The notes beneath the pieces were generated by a model. The model worked only from the letters and a program-made list of their open reading frames with translations, did no database searches and had not been told where the DNA came from. Source: Bifidobacterium cebidarum (GTDB taxonomy: Bacteria; Actinomycetota; Actinomycetes; Actinomycetales; Bifidobacteriaceae). Taken from it: DNA of 64,000 nucleotides. Of the stretch, positions 28,112 to 36,670 are shown one piece after another. The stretch's first letter is position 1. Every line of letters starts with the position of its first letter. The DNA is taken from assembly GCF_009193305.1 (NCBI RefSeq), contig NZ_WBVS01000003.1, forward strand, positions 124,001 to 188,000, read 5' to 3'. The translations under genes were made by a program, and so were the position numbers.

Positions 28112-28184
28112 TGGAGCTAGGGGGATTCGAACCCCCGACCCTCTCCATGCCATGGAGATGCGCTACCAGCTGCGCTATAGCCCC
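28112..28184 (-). tRNA. tRNA-Ala (anticodon GGC), copy 1
   Basis: A 73-base cloverleaf: acceptor GGGGCTA/TAGCTCC with discriminator A, anticodon stem TCTCC/GGAGA with loop ATGGCAT (anticodon GGC) and a strong T-arm. CCA is not encoded. Confidence 0.97.
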
Positions 28185-28252
28185 AAATGGGTTGATTCAT
28201 TATCAATGAATCTGAAGGACATCATCAACACTGGATGTCAATGATCTCTTCG

Positions 28253-28325
28253 TGGAGCTAGGGGGATTCGAACCCCCGACCCTCTCCATGCCATGGAGAT
28301 GCGCTACCAGCTGCGCTATAGCCCC
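28253..28325 (-). tRNA. tRNA-Ala (anticodon GGC), copy 2
   Basis: Identical to the copy 68 bases away. The two lie in tandem on the minus strand and are probably transcribed together. Confidence 0.97.
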
Positions 28326-28377
28326 GTTTTCAGTTGTTGGCCCGTCGTTCGGACCTCGTATACATTACGACAGAATG

Positions 28378-28447
28378 AACTATCCGGCAAATCGGCGTGT
28401 CGTCAAATGACATTCATGTGATTTGGCATACCTCATACCGGATAGTT
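28378..28447 (-). terminator. Long hairpin downstream of histidine phosphatase gene
   Basis: AACTATCCGG (28378-28387) pairs with CCGGATAGTT (28438-28447), and an inner CAAATC/GATTTG helix follows after an asymmetric loop. It lies 22 bases past the phosphatase stop on the minus strand. Confidence 0.6.
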
Positions 28448-28468
28448 TTCCTACTGTTTCCAACGATT

Positions 28469-29170
28469 TCAGCGCTCTTTTTCCCATTCGTCCGTGTCGG
28501 CGATGGCCGGGCCATGGTTGTAATCCAGCAAACGCCATCGAGTCGGCCGCCCCTCGATATCCATCGGAACAAGACGAACCCAATGCGCATTGCGCATCGA
28601 AAGCAGCGAGGCGAACGTGGGGTCCACTTGGCTCAGGCCGAGCAGGGTCTGAAGGGTCTGGGAAATCCATGCCCCATGGGAGAACACAAACAGGTCGGTA
28701 TCCATGCCTGCCCGCGTTGACCAATCCTGCAAGGCTTCCACGCCGCGCTTGCCTACATGTTCCTTGGCCTCGGCGTGGTATTTCATCTCACCGCCACGAT
28801 GCTCCATCCATGAGCGGAAATCCTCAGGGTAGCGTTCGGCCAGTTCGCTCACCGCATGGCCATCCCAGTCGCCGAAGCTCCGTTCGCGCACGCGAACATC
28901 ATCATGGACAGTCGCGCCGCCCAGCTCATCGGCAAAAGCCTGCGCAGTGGCGTGAGCGCGCATCAAATCGGAGCATACGATGAGGCGTTGGCTCGTTTCG
29001 GGTCTGCGGTCCACATAAAGGTCTTTGAGCGCCGCGGCGGTCTGCCTGACCTGCCACTGCCCCACTGCGTCCAGAGGAATGTCCACCTGTCCCTGAAGCT
29101 TGTGCGCAGCGTTATACGACGTGCGGCCATGGCGCACGAGGAAGATGGAACGAACATGTTGAGTTGTCAT
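28469..29170 (-). CDS. Histidine phosphatase family protein (phosphoglycerate mutase-like)
   Basis: Protein of 233 residues with the phosphohistidine motif FLVRHGRTSYN (H14) near the N-terminus and a second catalytic His in VFSHGAWI. This branch includes GpmB-like phosphatases acting on various phosphoesters; it is not necessarily a glycolytic mutase. It follows rsfS, and in many actinobacteria a gene of this type lies just after rsfS. An AAGGATT site precedes the ATG. Confidence 0.88.
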   Translation of the reverse strand: MTTQHVRSIFLVRHGRTSYNAAHKLQGQVDIPLDAVGQWQVRQTAAALKDLYVDRRPETSQRLIVCSDLMRAHATAQAFADELGGATVHDDVRVRERSFGDWDGHAVSELAERYPEDFRSWMEHRGGEMKYHAEAKEHVGKRGVEALQDWSTRAGMDTDLFVFSHGAWISQTLQTLLGLSQVDPTFASLLSMRNAHWVRLVPMDIEGRPTRWRLLDYNHGPAIADTDEWEKER

Positions 29171-29255
29171 GGAATAATCCTTACGCTCGAATGCAGCTCT
29201 GTATCAACGCAAACGCGGTGGGGTGAAGTCATCCACCGCCACCGCGTCGCTAATG

Positions 29256-29669
29256 TCAATCGGCCAGATCATCGGCAGTGCGGTCATGCACTGCCGTCTC
29301 CGGGTGCTCAAGTTGCAAATCAATGGACTCGCAATCCTTCCACAATCTCTCCAGACCATAGAATTCACGAGCCTCGTCATGCATGACGTGAATGACGAAA
29401 TCACCGTAATCGAGCAGCACCCACTGGCCTTCGGTCAGTCCCTCTCGCGAACGGGCCTGGCGCCCGTCGCATTTCAGATACAGGTCCTTTTCGATCTCCT
29501 CGGCCACGGCAAGCACCTGACGTTCATTCGAGGCGCCTGCGACCATCATGATATCGGTGATGCCGAGCAGGTCGGCGACGTCGAACGCCACGATATCGGT
29601 GGCCTTGATGCGGTCGGCAGCCTGTGCGGCCACACGCACGGCATTGATGGAATCCTGGAGCGCCGGCAT
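29256..29669 (-). CDS. rsfS: Ribosomal silencing factor RsfS (Iojap family)
   Basis: Protein of 137 residues. RsfS binds L14 and blocks subunit joining when nutrients are short. The family core is visible: DIVAFDVADLLGITDIMMVAGASNERQVLAVAEEIEKDL, then GQWVLLDYGDFVIHVMHDEAREFYGLERLW. It starts three bases after the glmU stop, with GGGAGCG inside the glmU end as ribosome site, so it is read from the glmU transcript. In many actinobacteria the gene sits after nadD instead. Confidence 0.96.
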   Translation of the reverse strand: MPALQDSINAVRVAAQAADRIKATDIVAFDVADLLGITDIMMVAGASNERQVLAVAEEIEKDLYLKCDGRQARSREGLTEGQWVLLDYGDFVIHVMHDEAREFYGLERLWKDCESIDLQLEHPETAVHDRTADDLAD

Positions 29670-29672
29670 CGA

Positions 29673-31055
29673 TCAGCGCTCCCACGCGGGCTTCCAGCCC
29701 TCGACATTGTGTTGCGTGTTCTCGGAGTAGACCATCGTGTCATCCGGCACGGCATGGCGGACCACGGAGCCCGCACCGGTGGTGACATTGTCACCGACCT
29801 GGACCGGGGCCACAAACAGGTTGCCCGCGCCCACATGGCAACCGGAACCGATGACGGTGCGGTTCTTGTGCACGCCATCATAGTTGGCGGTAATCGTGCC
29901 GCCGCCGATGTTGGTGTGGTCGCCAAGCTGGGCATCGCCCACATAGCTCAGGTGCGGCACCTTGGTGCCGTTGCCGATATGCGCCTTCTTCATCTCCACG
30001 AATGCGCCGGCCTTGGCGTCCTCGCCGAACTCGTTGCCCGGGCGCAGATAGGTCCATGGACCGATGTTCGTACGCGCGCCGATATGGGATTCCTGCACAC
30101 GGGAGCGCTCCACCACAGCTTCGGCATCCACCGTGGCGTCGATCAGCGTGGTGTACGGGCCCACAACCGCGTCCTCACCGATCACCGTATGGCCCTGGAG
30201 GAAGGAGCCGGGCAGAATGGTGGCGTCGCGGCCGATCTTGACGTCATCCTCGATCCAGGTGGTTTCCGGATCGAGGATGGTCACGCCTTCGCGCATCCAG
30301 CGTTCGCAGACACGACGGTTGTAGGTCTTGGAAAGGGCGGCCAACTGCACACGATCGTTCACACCCTCCACGGTCAATGGATCGGGAGCGGCGAACGCGC
30401 CGACCTTGCCGGCGGACTTGGCGGTTTCAAGGGCATCGGTCAGGTAGAACTCGCCCTGAGCGTTATTGGATTTCAGGCCCGCGATGGCTTCGGACAGCAC
30501 AGAGGCTTCGAACACGTACACGGACGTGTTCACTTCCTGCACGGCGAGTTCGCTGCGGTTGGCGTCCTTCTGTTCGACGATGCGCAGCACGTTGCCTTCA
30601 CGATCGCGAATGATACGGCCATAGCCGGTCGGATCGTCGAGGATCGTGGTGAGCACGGTGGCTCCGTTGCCGGAGGCATTGTGGAATTCCACCAGTTGGC
30701 GAAGCGTGTCACTGTCAAGCAGCGGCATATCGGAAGCGGCGATCAGCACCGGGCCATTCAGCTCTCCGGATTCGGCAAGCTGCGCCATGGCGCACTGGAC
30801 CGCACGACCGGTGCCGGGAATGTCATCCTGGTTCACGATGGTCACGTTCTCGTCATACGAGCGGGCCGCCGCGGCCACGCGCTCAGCCTGGAAATGCACG
30901 ACCACGGCAAGCGTGTCCGGGTTCAATGCGGCAACAGAATTCATCACCCTGTTCAAGAAGGTCTTACCGGCAAAGGTGTGCAACACCTTCGGCTTGTTGG
31001 AACGCATGCGGGTGCCCTCGCCGGCGGCGAGGATGATGGCTGCAGATAATGCCAT
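29673..31055 (-). CDS. glmU: Bifunctional GlmU (UDP-GlcNAc pyrophosphorylase / GlcN-1-P acetyltransferase)
   Basis: Protein of 460 residues making UDP-N-acetylglucosamine for cell-wall synthesis. The N-terminal nucleotidyltransferase opens with ILAAGEGTRMRSNKPKVLH, and the C-terminal half is a left-handed beta-helix with hexapeptide repeats (for example IGRDATILPGSFLQG, GDHTNIGGGTITANYDG) carrying the acetyltransferase site. A GAAGGGAA site lies before the ATG. It heads the glmU-rsfS-phosphatase transcript. Confidence 0.97.
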   Translation of the reverse strand: MALSAAIILAAGEGTRMRSNKPKVLHTFAGKTFLNRVMNSVAALNPDTLAVVVHFQAERVAAAARSYDENVTIVNQDDIPGTGRAVQCAMAQLAESGELNGPVLIAASDMPLLDSDTLRQLVEFHNASGNGATVLTTILDDPTGYGRIIRDREGNVLRIVEQKDANRSELAVQEVNTSVYVFEASVLSEAIAGLKSNNAQGEFYLTDALETAKSAGKVGAFAAPDPLTVEGVNDRVQLAALSKTYNRRVCERWMREGVTILDPETTWIEDDVKIGRDATILPGSFLQGHTVIGEDAVVGPYTTLIDATVDAEAVVERSRVQESHIGARTNIGPWTYLRPGNEFGEDAKAGAFVEMKKAHIGNGTKVPHLSYVGDAQLGDHTNIGGGTITANYDGVHKNRTVIGSGCHVGAGNLFVAPVQVGDNVTTGAGSVVRHAVPDDTMVYSENTQHNVEGWKPAWER

Positions 31056-31132
31056 AAGTGACGTATTCCCTTCGATTCGGAATAACTTGTGCTATTGCAA
31101 ACAATCTAAAACAATAGACGGAAAAACAAAGA

Positions 31133-31159
31133 ACGGCCACTCGTATGTCGAGTGGCCGT
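31133..31159 (-). terminator. tRNA-Gln terminator
   Basis: ACGGCCACTCG pairs perfectly with CGAGTGGCCGT around a 5-base loop. On the minus strand it is followed by a T-rich run (TTCTTTGTTTTT), just after tRNA-Gln and before glmU. Confidence 0.9.
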
Positions 31160-31165
31160 ATCGGG

Positions 31166-31236
31166 CTCCCCCACCTGGACTCGAACCAAGACAAAGGGTT
31201 CCAAAGACCCGTGTGCTGCCATTACACCATGGGGGA
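31166..31236 (-). tRNA. tRNA-Gln (anticodon TTG)
   Basis: A 71-base cloverleaf with acceptor TCCCCCA/TGGGGGA, discriminator G, anticodon loop CTTTGGA (anticodon TTG) and T-loop TTCGAGT. It reads CAA and CAG codons. Confidence 0.95.
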
Positions 31237-31397
31237 ATCGTGGGTTTTCACCCACAAGTGTTCATTTATACCATATGTTCGGCATTTGTCGAATGTCACC
31301 GCCATGTCGCGTCGTACACATCGCGCCATTTGCGCGTCACCCTGCGTTGCGCACAGCGACTTCGCATGCATTCATCCGCGTACCGGCGACCGGCGCG

Positions 31398-32420
31398 TCA
31401 TGCGAACAGGAAGCCTTGTCCGTGATGTTCCGGATACGTGTCGAACAGCTCGGCGACCGAACCATCCTCGAACACGGCACGGATGGCGCTGGCGAGCAAC
31501 GGGGCGATGGAAAGCACCGTCAGACCATCCCAGCGCTTCTCCTCCGGAATCGGCACGGTATCGGTCAGCACGACCTCACGCGCGCCGCAGTTCTTCAGAC
31601 GCTCCACGGCAGGACCGGAAAGCACGCCGTGCGTGGCGACCACGGTCACCGACTTGGCACCGGCATCCTGCAGCACATGGCATGCACCGGCAATCGTGCC
31701 TGCGGTGTCGATCAGATCATCGACCAGCACGCAATCCTTGCCCTGCACGTCACCCACCACACGGTTGGCCACAGCCTGGTTCGGACGCGTGATGTCACGG
31801 GTCTTGTGCACGAATGCCAGAGGACCGCCACCAAGGCGCTGCGCCCACTGCTCGGCCACGCGAATACGGCCTGCATCCGGAGACACCACGGCCACATTGT
31901 CGAGCTGCCCCTGGAAACGGTCACGAATGTAGTCCACCAGTACCGGCATGGCGATCAGATGATCCACCGGGCCGTCGAAGAAGCCTTGGGACTGCGCCGC
32001 ATGCAGGTCAACCGACATGATGCGGTCCGCGCCCGCGGTCTTGAGCAGATCGAAGATCAGACGGCAGGAAATGGGCTCACGGCCACGATGCTTCTTATCC
32101 TGACGGGAATAGCCGACCAGCGGGCACACGGCGGTAATGGAACGGGCGGAGGCACGCTTCAGCGCATCAATCATGATGAGCTGTTCCATGATCGCCTTGT
32201 TAATCGGCTGGTAGTGGCTTTGCAGTACAAAGACGTCAGCGCCACGAACCGACTCGGTGTAGCGCACATACATCTCACCATTGGCGAAATCGTACGCCGT
32301 GGTTTCCAACAAATCGATGCCGAGCTGTTGCGCAACATCTTCGGCCAATTTCGGATGAATTCTTCCCGTAACGAGAATCAGGTTCTTATCAGGCTTTCCT
32401 TCAAGGATTGCGCTCACCAT
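31398..32420 (-). CDS. prs: Ribose-phosphate pyrophosphokinase
   Basis: PRPP synthetase of 340 residues that makes 5-phosphoribosyl pyrophosphate for nucleotide, His, Trp and NAD synthesis. Motifs are FANGEMYVRY, SRQDKKHRGREPIS, the Mg/ATP loop SVDLHAAQSQGFF and the PRPP loop VLVDDLIDTAGTIA. Start is the ATG at 32420 with GGGAG just upstream; an in-frame extension of 36 codons has no family resemblance. Confidence 0.96.
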   Translation of the reverse strand: MVSAILEGKPDKNLILVTGRIHPKLAEDVAQQLGIDLLETTAYDFANGEMYVRYTESVRGADVFVLQSHYQPINKAIMEQLIMIDALKRASARSITAVCPLVGYSRQDKKHRGREPISCRLIFDLLKTAGADRIMSVDLHAAQSQGFFDGPVDHLIAMPVLVDYIRDRFQGQLDNVAVVSPDAGRIRVAEQWAQRLGGGPLAFVHKTRDITRPNQAVANRVVGDVQGKDCVLVDDLIDTAGTIAGACHVLQDAGAKSVTVVATHGVLSGPAVERLKNCGAREVVLTDTVPIPEEKRWDGLTVLSIAPLLASAIRAVFEDGSVAELFDTYPEHHGQGFLFA

Positions 32421-32560
32421 TACTCCCAACGTGTGGTCTCGCTGATGCAAATTCCAAGCATAGCCGCTCTTGGCGACTGCGGTACACATCGGCGTCGCCT
32501 TGTGTTTACCAACTCGCATACGGCACATCGTTCAGACAGCCGCGCGCCACCCACTTCGAC

Positions 32561-34486
32561 TCAGTGATTGCCTTTGATCCACGCAGCAATGGTGCTCTTC
32601 ACCGTCTGTGCGTATAAATCGCTGTCAAGCTTAGGATGGATCCCATCAGATCCCAATATTTGTGGATTGGCTGTGGCGGCGGCATTCCAGTCCACCAACA
32701 CCACGTTATCCGGATGCGCGGCGGCATAATCCGCAAGAACCTGATTGGTGGACGGAATCCAAGTCCGATCGCCATGGGCATTAATCAACACCAGCACGTG
32801 ATCAGGACCGATCATGTCATGGATCTGATCCAGCTGGCCGTCGGTAATCTCGGAGTTGGTGGCCAGCCCCACCAGCACCCACTGTCGCAGCGTGCCGGCA
32901 GATAAGTCATTCTGGATCATATCGGAAGCCACCATAATAGAGCGCGAGACTTCAGCATCGGTCTGTATGCCTGGGAACACGCTCGACAGGCCTTGGGAGG
33001 AAGCAAGCATGACCGAATCTCCGATGGCGGTCATTTCGTCTCCTGCAGGCATGGCAAAACGCGGTCGCGGCGGCTTAGGAACCTCGCGGCGGATCAACGC
33101 ATGCTCCTTCCGCTGCATTGCTTCCAGCTGTCGAGCCTGTTCTTCAAGCTGTATCTGCATAGCGGTCTTTGCCGGGGCGTTGGCCACGCCTTGAACTGCA
33201 CCAAACAACGAGGCCGCCAGCAGCGCATCCACGACGATCGCCCGCACAATGTGCGCGCGCGAAGGCTTATGCAACGGCAGAATGACGAATACAGCCGAAT
33301 TGGAGGCAGCGGGCTTTTCCACCAGAATCCAAGAAAGCGTCACCGCTACGGCAGTGAGCACAGCAGCCATAATCAGCGGCCACGGTCCTGGCACCGGGAA
33401 AAGCTTCGGAGCGAATGACTTGGAAGCCAGACACAACGGCCAGTGCCATAGATAAATGCCGTACGAGTATTTGCCGAGACCTGCGAGCGGTCGGAACACC
33501 ATCAGGTCCTGCATCCATGAATCCTGGCAGATGGTGCCGGCCACGAGCAACAGAGCAAGCACACTGGAAATGACAATGCCGCCATGAAAAGCGAAATCAT
33601 TCTGTTTGCCGATTATGGTCATGGCCACCAAAGCGATCAAGCTCATAAAGGCGAACAGAGGCGCCACGGCACGCCAGATAAGTATGTGCAAGGGTTCTGA
33701 CACCACATTCGGTTGCCTATGAGCACCATTGAGAGCGCTCATGGATGGTGTTGCATCCGCAACGCCAGATCGATTCACCGACGCCACTCTTCTTGCTATG
33801 CGTTGAGATTGCGACCGGCCACGTTCGGAGGATGTGACCCACCATGCAAGGGCCAGACCAAGCATAAGACCCACGGCATGCGTATCAGTACCGAAGTAAA
33901 CGCGCGTGGGGTCGCCGCCTGGAATATAGAGCATCCACATGGCATATCCACTGCCGGCAGCCAATGCCAGCGGAATCAATGCGGAAAGATGGCTACGCCG
34001 GATTTTCCACATCAGCCACACGATGCAAGGTGCCACCACATAGCATTGCATGAGCACGCCGATGAACCATAAATGCCGAAATGTCTGCGGGCTCATCTGA
34101 TCAAAATAGCTTTGTCCGCTTGCGATTGCATACCAGTTGTAGCATCCCAGCAGCACCGTGATTATTTGGTCCCGTATGGATACCAATAAATCACGGTCGT
34201 ACAGCCATCCCACGGACACGATAACGGGGATGAGCAGGAACAATGCCGGGTACAGGCGCACAGCGCGTTTCGGAATATACCGTTCAAGACGGAGTGAACC
34301 ACTATTCATAAGAGAACGCAGCAGACTGACGCCGATCAGGAAACCGGAAACCGTGAAGAATACGTCCACGCCGTAAAATCCGCCCGGCAACATCTGCTCC
34401 TGCATGTGGTACAGCAGAATCGCGATGATCGCCAGACCTTTAATACCGTCCAATCCAACATAACGTCTACGCACTGCCGCCGTCAC
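32561..34486 (-). CDS. Membrane O-acyltransferase with SGNH domain (OafA/OatA type)
   Basis: Protein of 641 residues. The N-terminal part (about 1-400) is an acyltransferase-3 domain with about ten membrane segments, opening with YVGLDGIKGLAIIAILLYHM, whose His is the catalytic one in this family. The C-terminal extracytoplasmic SGNH esterase-like domain (about 480-641) shows the nucleophile motif AIGDSVMLASS and the Asp-His pair in DGIHP. Such two-domain proteins move acetyl groups outward and O-acetylate peptidoglycan or surface glycans. Start is a GTG. Confidence 0.88.
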   Translation of the reverse strand: MTAAVRRRYVGLDGIKGLAIIAILLYHMQEQMLPGGFYGVDVFFTVSGFLIGVSLLRSLMNSGSLRLERYIPKRAVRLYPALFLLIPVIVSVGWLYDRDLLVSIRDQIITVLLGCYNWYAIASGQSYFDQMSPQTFRHLWFIGVLMQCYVVAPCIVWLMWKIRRSHLSALIPLALAAGSGYAMWMLYIPGGDPTRVYFGTDTHAVGLMLGLALAWWVTSSERGRSQSQRIARRVASVNRSGVADATPSMSALNGAHRQPNVVSEPLHILIWRAVAPLFAFMSLIALVAMTIIGKQNDFAFHGGIVISSVLALLLVAGTICQDSWMQDLMVFRPLAGLGKYSYGIYLWHWPLCLASKSFAPKLFPVPGPWPLIMAAVLTAVAVTLSWILVEKPAASNSAVFVILPLHKPSRAHIVRAIVVDALLAASLFGAVQGVANAPAKTAMQIQLEEQARQLEAMQRKEHALIRREVPKPPRPRFAMPAGDEMTAIGDSVMLASSQGLSSVFPGIQTDAEVSRSIMVASDMIQNDLSAGTLRQWVLVGLATNSEITDGQLDQIHDMIGPDHVLVLINAHGDRTWIPSTNQVLADYAAAHPDNVVLVDWNAAATANPQILGSDGIHPKLDSDLYAQTVKSTIAAWIKGNH

Positions 34487-34555
34487 TGTTGTCTCTCGCT
34501 TTTCGATCGTATGCCGTTTCTTCTCAACGGTTTTTTATATCAATCCGCACAGACA

Positions 34556-34604
34556 CGGCAGGCCATACGACGATGGGATAATCCGGATCTTGTATGGCCT
34601 GCTG
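34556..34604 (-). terminator. Terminator-like hairpin after DUF1846 gene
   Basis: CGGCAGGCCATAC pairs with GTATGGCCTGCTG with one mismatch. A T-run follows on the plus strand, yet the adjacent gene ends on the minus strand, so efficiency in that direction is uncertain. Confidence 0.6.
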
Positions 34605-34608
34605 TTTT

Positions 34609-36090
34609 TTATTTGTGGTACAGGCTCACGCGCTCGTACTTGGGCTCGCAGCACACGTTGATGCCGAGCTTGCGGTAGAGGGCCTCGTCCGCAGAGGAGA
34701 TGATCACGGAGAAGAAGGCGTCACAGCCACGCAGCTGTTCAAGCCCGGCGATCACATGAGCGGCCACCGGGCTGGTGGCGCTGGTGATGGACAGCGCAAT
34801 CAAGGTCTCATCGGAATGCAGGCGTCGATTAGTGCTGTTGAGATGTTCGGTTTTCAATTGGCAGATCGGTTCGATCGCCGCATCATCGATGACTTGCTCG
34901 GCATCGTCCACTCCGGTGACGGCCTTCAGCGCATGCATGAGCAGCGCACTGGCCGCGCCAAGCAACTCACCGGTTTTGCCGGTGACGACCCTGCCGTCCG
35001 GCAATACCATGGCACCAGCCGGCGCCCCTGTGGCAGCTTCCTTGCCCAGTGCCGCCGCTCGTGCCGGCGACAGGTCCGGCGTCACCGACGCCTTGTTCAT
35101 GATCGAACGCAGACGCTCCACCTGCTCCTCACCGGTTCCGGTGCGCTTGACGCGTTCCGTTGCGGCGAAATACCGGCGGACGATTTCCAAACGCGCGGCA
35201 TCCCTGCAGGCCTCATCATCCACAATGGCGTAACCGGCCATGTTGACGCCCATGTCCGTGGGGCTCTGGTACGGGCTCTTGCCCATGATGCGTTCCATCA
35301 TGGCTTTGAGCACCGGGAAGGCTTCAACATCGCGGTTGTAGTTGACCGTGGTCTTTCCATAGGCCTCGAGATGGAACGAATCGATGATGTTCGCGTCGTC
35401 AAGATCCGCGGTCGCCGCCTCATAGGCGATGTTCACCGGATGGTTGAGCGGCAGATTCCAGATGGGGAACGTCTCGAATTTCGCGTATCCGGCCTCGATG
35501 CCGCGCTGATGCTCGTGGTACAGCTGGGACAGACAGGTGGCGAGCTTGCCGGAACCGGGGCCTGGGGCGGTGACCACGACGAGCGGTCGGCTGGTTTCCA
35601 CGTAATCGTTTTTGCCGTAGCCTTCGGCCGACACGATATGTTCGATATCATGCGGATACCCGGCGATTGGATAATGCAGATAGCAGGTGACCCCGAGCTG
35701 CGCGAGACGGTGGCGATAGGCATCGGCGGCCGGCTGGCCGGCGTATTGGGTGATGACCACCGAGCCCACATACAAGCCATGGGAATGGAACACGTCGATG
35801 AGACGGAGCACATCCTCGTCATAGGGGATGCCCAGGTCGCCGCGCATCTTGGCTTTTTCGATGTGGTTCGCGTTGATGGCGATGACGATTTCCACATCGT
35901 TCGCCATGCTCTTGAGCATCTGGAACTTCACATCCGGCTCAAAGCCAGGCAGCACGCGTGAAGCATGGTAATCATCAAACAGCTTGCCGCCGAATTCCAA
36001 ATACAGTTTGCCGCCGAACTGGGCGATGCGTTTGCGAATATTATCGGACTGCAGCTCAATATACTTCTGGTTGTCGAAGCCCTGACGCAT
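34609..36090 (-). CDS. DUF1846 family protein
   Basis: Protein of 493 residues from the ATG at 36090 (GAAAGGG upstream). The opening GFDNQKYIELQSDNIRKRIAQFGGKLYLEFGGKLFDDYHASRVLPGF is typical of the DUF1846 family. The P-loop-like VVTAPGPGSGKLATCLSQLYHE is also part of the family. Members are cytoplasmic, found in many Firmicutes and Actinobacteria, and have no established reaction. The gene stands alone with a long AT-rich upstream region. Confidence 0.9.
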   Translation of the reverse strand: MRQGFDNQKYIELQSDNIRKRIAQFGGKLYLEFGGKLFDDYHASRVLPGFEPDVKFQMLKSMANDVEIVIAINANHIEKAKMRGDLGIPYDEDVLRLIDVFHSHGLYVGSVVITQYAGQPAADAYRHRLAQLGVTCYLHYPIAGYPHDIEHIVSAEGYGKNDYVETSRPLVVVTAPGPGSGKLATCLSQLYHEHQRGIEAGYAKFETFPIWNLPLNHPVNIAYEAATADLDDANIIDSFHLEAYGKTTVNYNRDVEAFPVLKAMMERIMGKSPYQSPTDMGVNMAGYAIVDDEACRDAARLEIVRRYFAATERVKRTGTGEEQVERLRSIMNKASVTPDLSPARAAALGKEAATGAPAGAMVLPDGRVVTGKTGELLGAASALLMHALKAVTGVDDAEQVIDDAAIEPICQLKTEHLNSTNRRLHSDETLIALSITSATSPVAAHVIAGLEQLRGCDAFFSVIISSADEALYRKLGINVCCEPKYERVSLYHK

Positions 36091-36443
36091 AAGGCGGTAT
36101 CCCTTTCCGAACATCGTCATAAACGGAAAAATTATACCGGAAAAACTAGGATTACTCTTTCGCACGTAATAAGGCACCACAACTCGTCAAAAACAACGAT
36201 TTGGCAATGTTGTACCATGTTTGTTTGCCACAACCGTTAAGTCAAACGTTTTACTAACGTATTGGGAGCATGGCGCATTATTACAAAACGTTGGAATTAA
36301 GCCATTCTTGGACTGCAATTGTTTATTAGGCAAAGAGACTAATTTGTCACAATTTATGGAAAACCACGTTTTCACGATGTTGTGCACAAATTGACCAACG
36401 ATTCCGCCGTATCACGAAAATAATGCAATCCTCATATATGACG
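36091..36443. promoter_or_regulatory. AT-rich upstream region of the DUF1846 gene
   Basis: No credible gene is present; a 66-codon reading frame here has no ribosome site or family resemblance. The stretch carries AACGTT-centred sites, CAAACGTTT at 36243-36251 and CAAAACGTT near 36280, which resemble the cores of LacI-family operators. It probably holds the DUF1846 promoter. Confidence 0.4.
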
Positions 36444-36485
36444 ATGCCGTTATTCCCAAGGTATTTCACCCGAGAATAACGGCAT
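36444..36485. repeat. 12-bp perfect hairpin in guaA-DUF1846 gap
   Basis: ATGCCGTTATTC (36444-36455) pairs with GAATAACGGCAT (36474-36485) around an 18-base loop. There is no T-run. A 15-base word (AGAGCATTTCACTCC) that begins right after it recurs at 36658-36672 across the guaA stop. Confidence 0.7.
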
Positions 36486-36563
36486 TAGAGCATTTCACTC
36501 CTTTGAGTAATTGCAGGATGCGTGCGGCCTCTAATCACAATGGCCGAAGGCATCACCTGGTTA

Positions 36564-36670
36564 AGTGAAATGTTCTGATGTGTGCGGTAGCAAGGCGTGG
36601 AACATGAAGGCGTACAACAGTACGTCGAATGTTCCGCAACGCAGCTAACGCTCCATCAGAGCATTTCACT
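36564..36670. other. Large structured palindrome overlapping the guaA stop
   Basis: The outer arms, 36564-36580 and 36654-36670, pair over 17 positions, with one G-U if read on the plus strand. Inward, GCG-TAGC pairs with GCTA-CGC, GCGT with ACGC, GGAACAT with ATGTTCC, and a terminal CGTAC/GTACG hairpin closes it. The outer right arm includes the guaA stop codon. No protein is encoded. It may be a structured RNA, a guaA 3' element or a decayed mobile palindrome. Confidence 0.65.

Noticed and set aside
36187..36387. 66-codon frame on the minus strand
   Set aside because: No ribosome binding site, AT-rich composition unlike the neighbouring genes and no recognisable domain.
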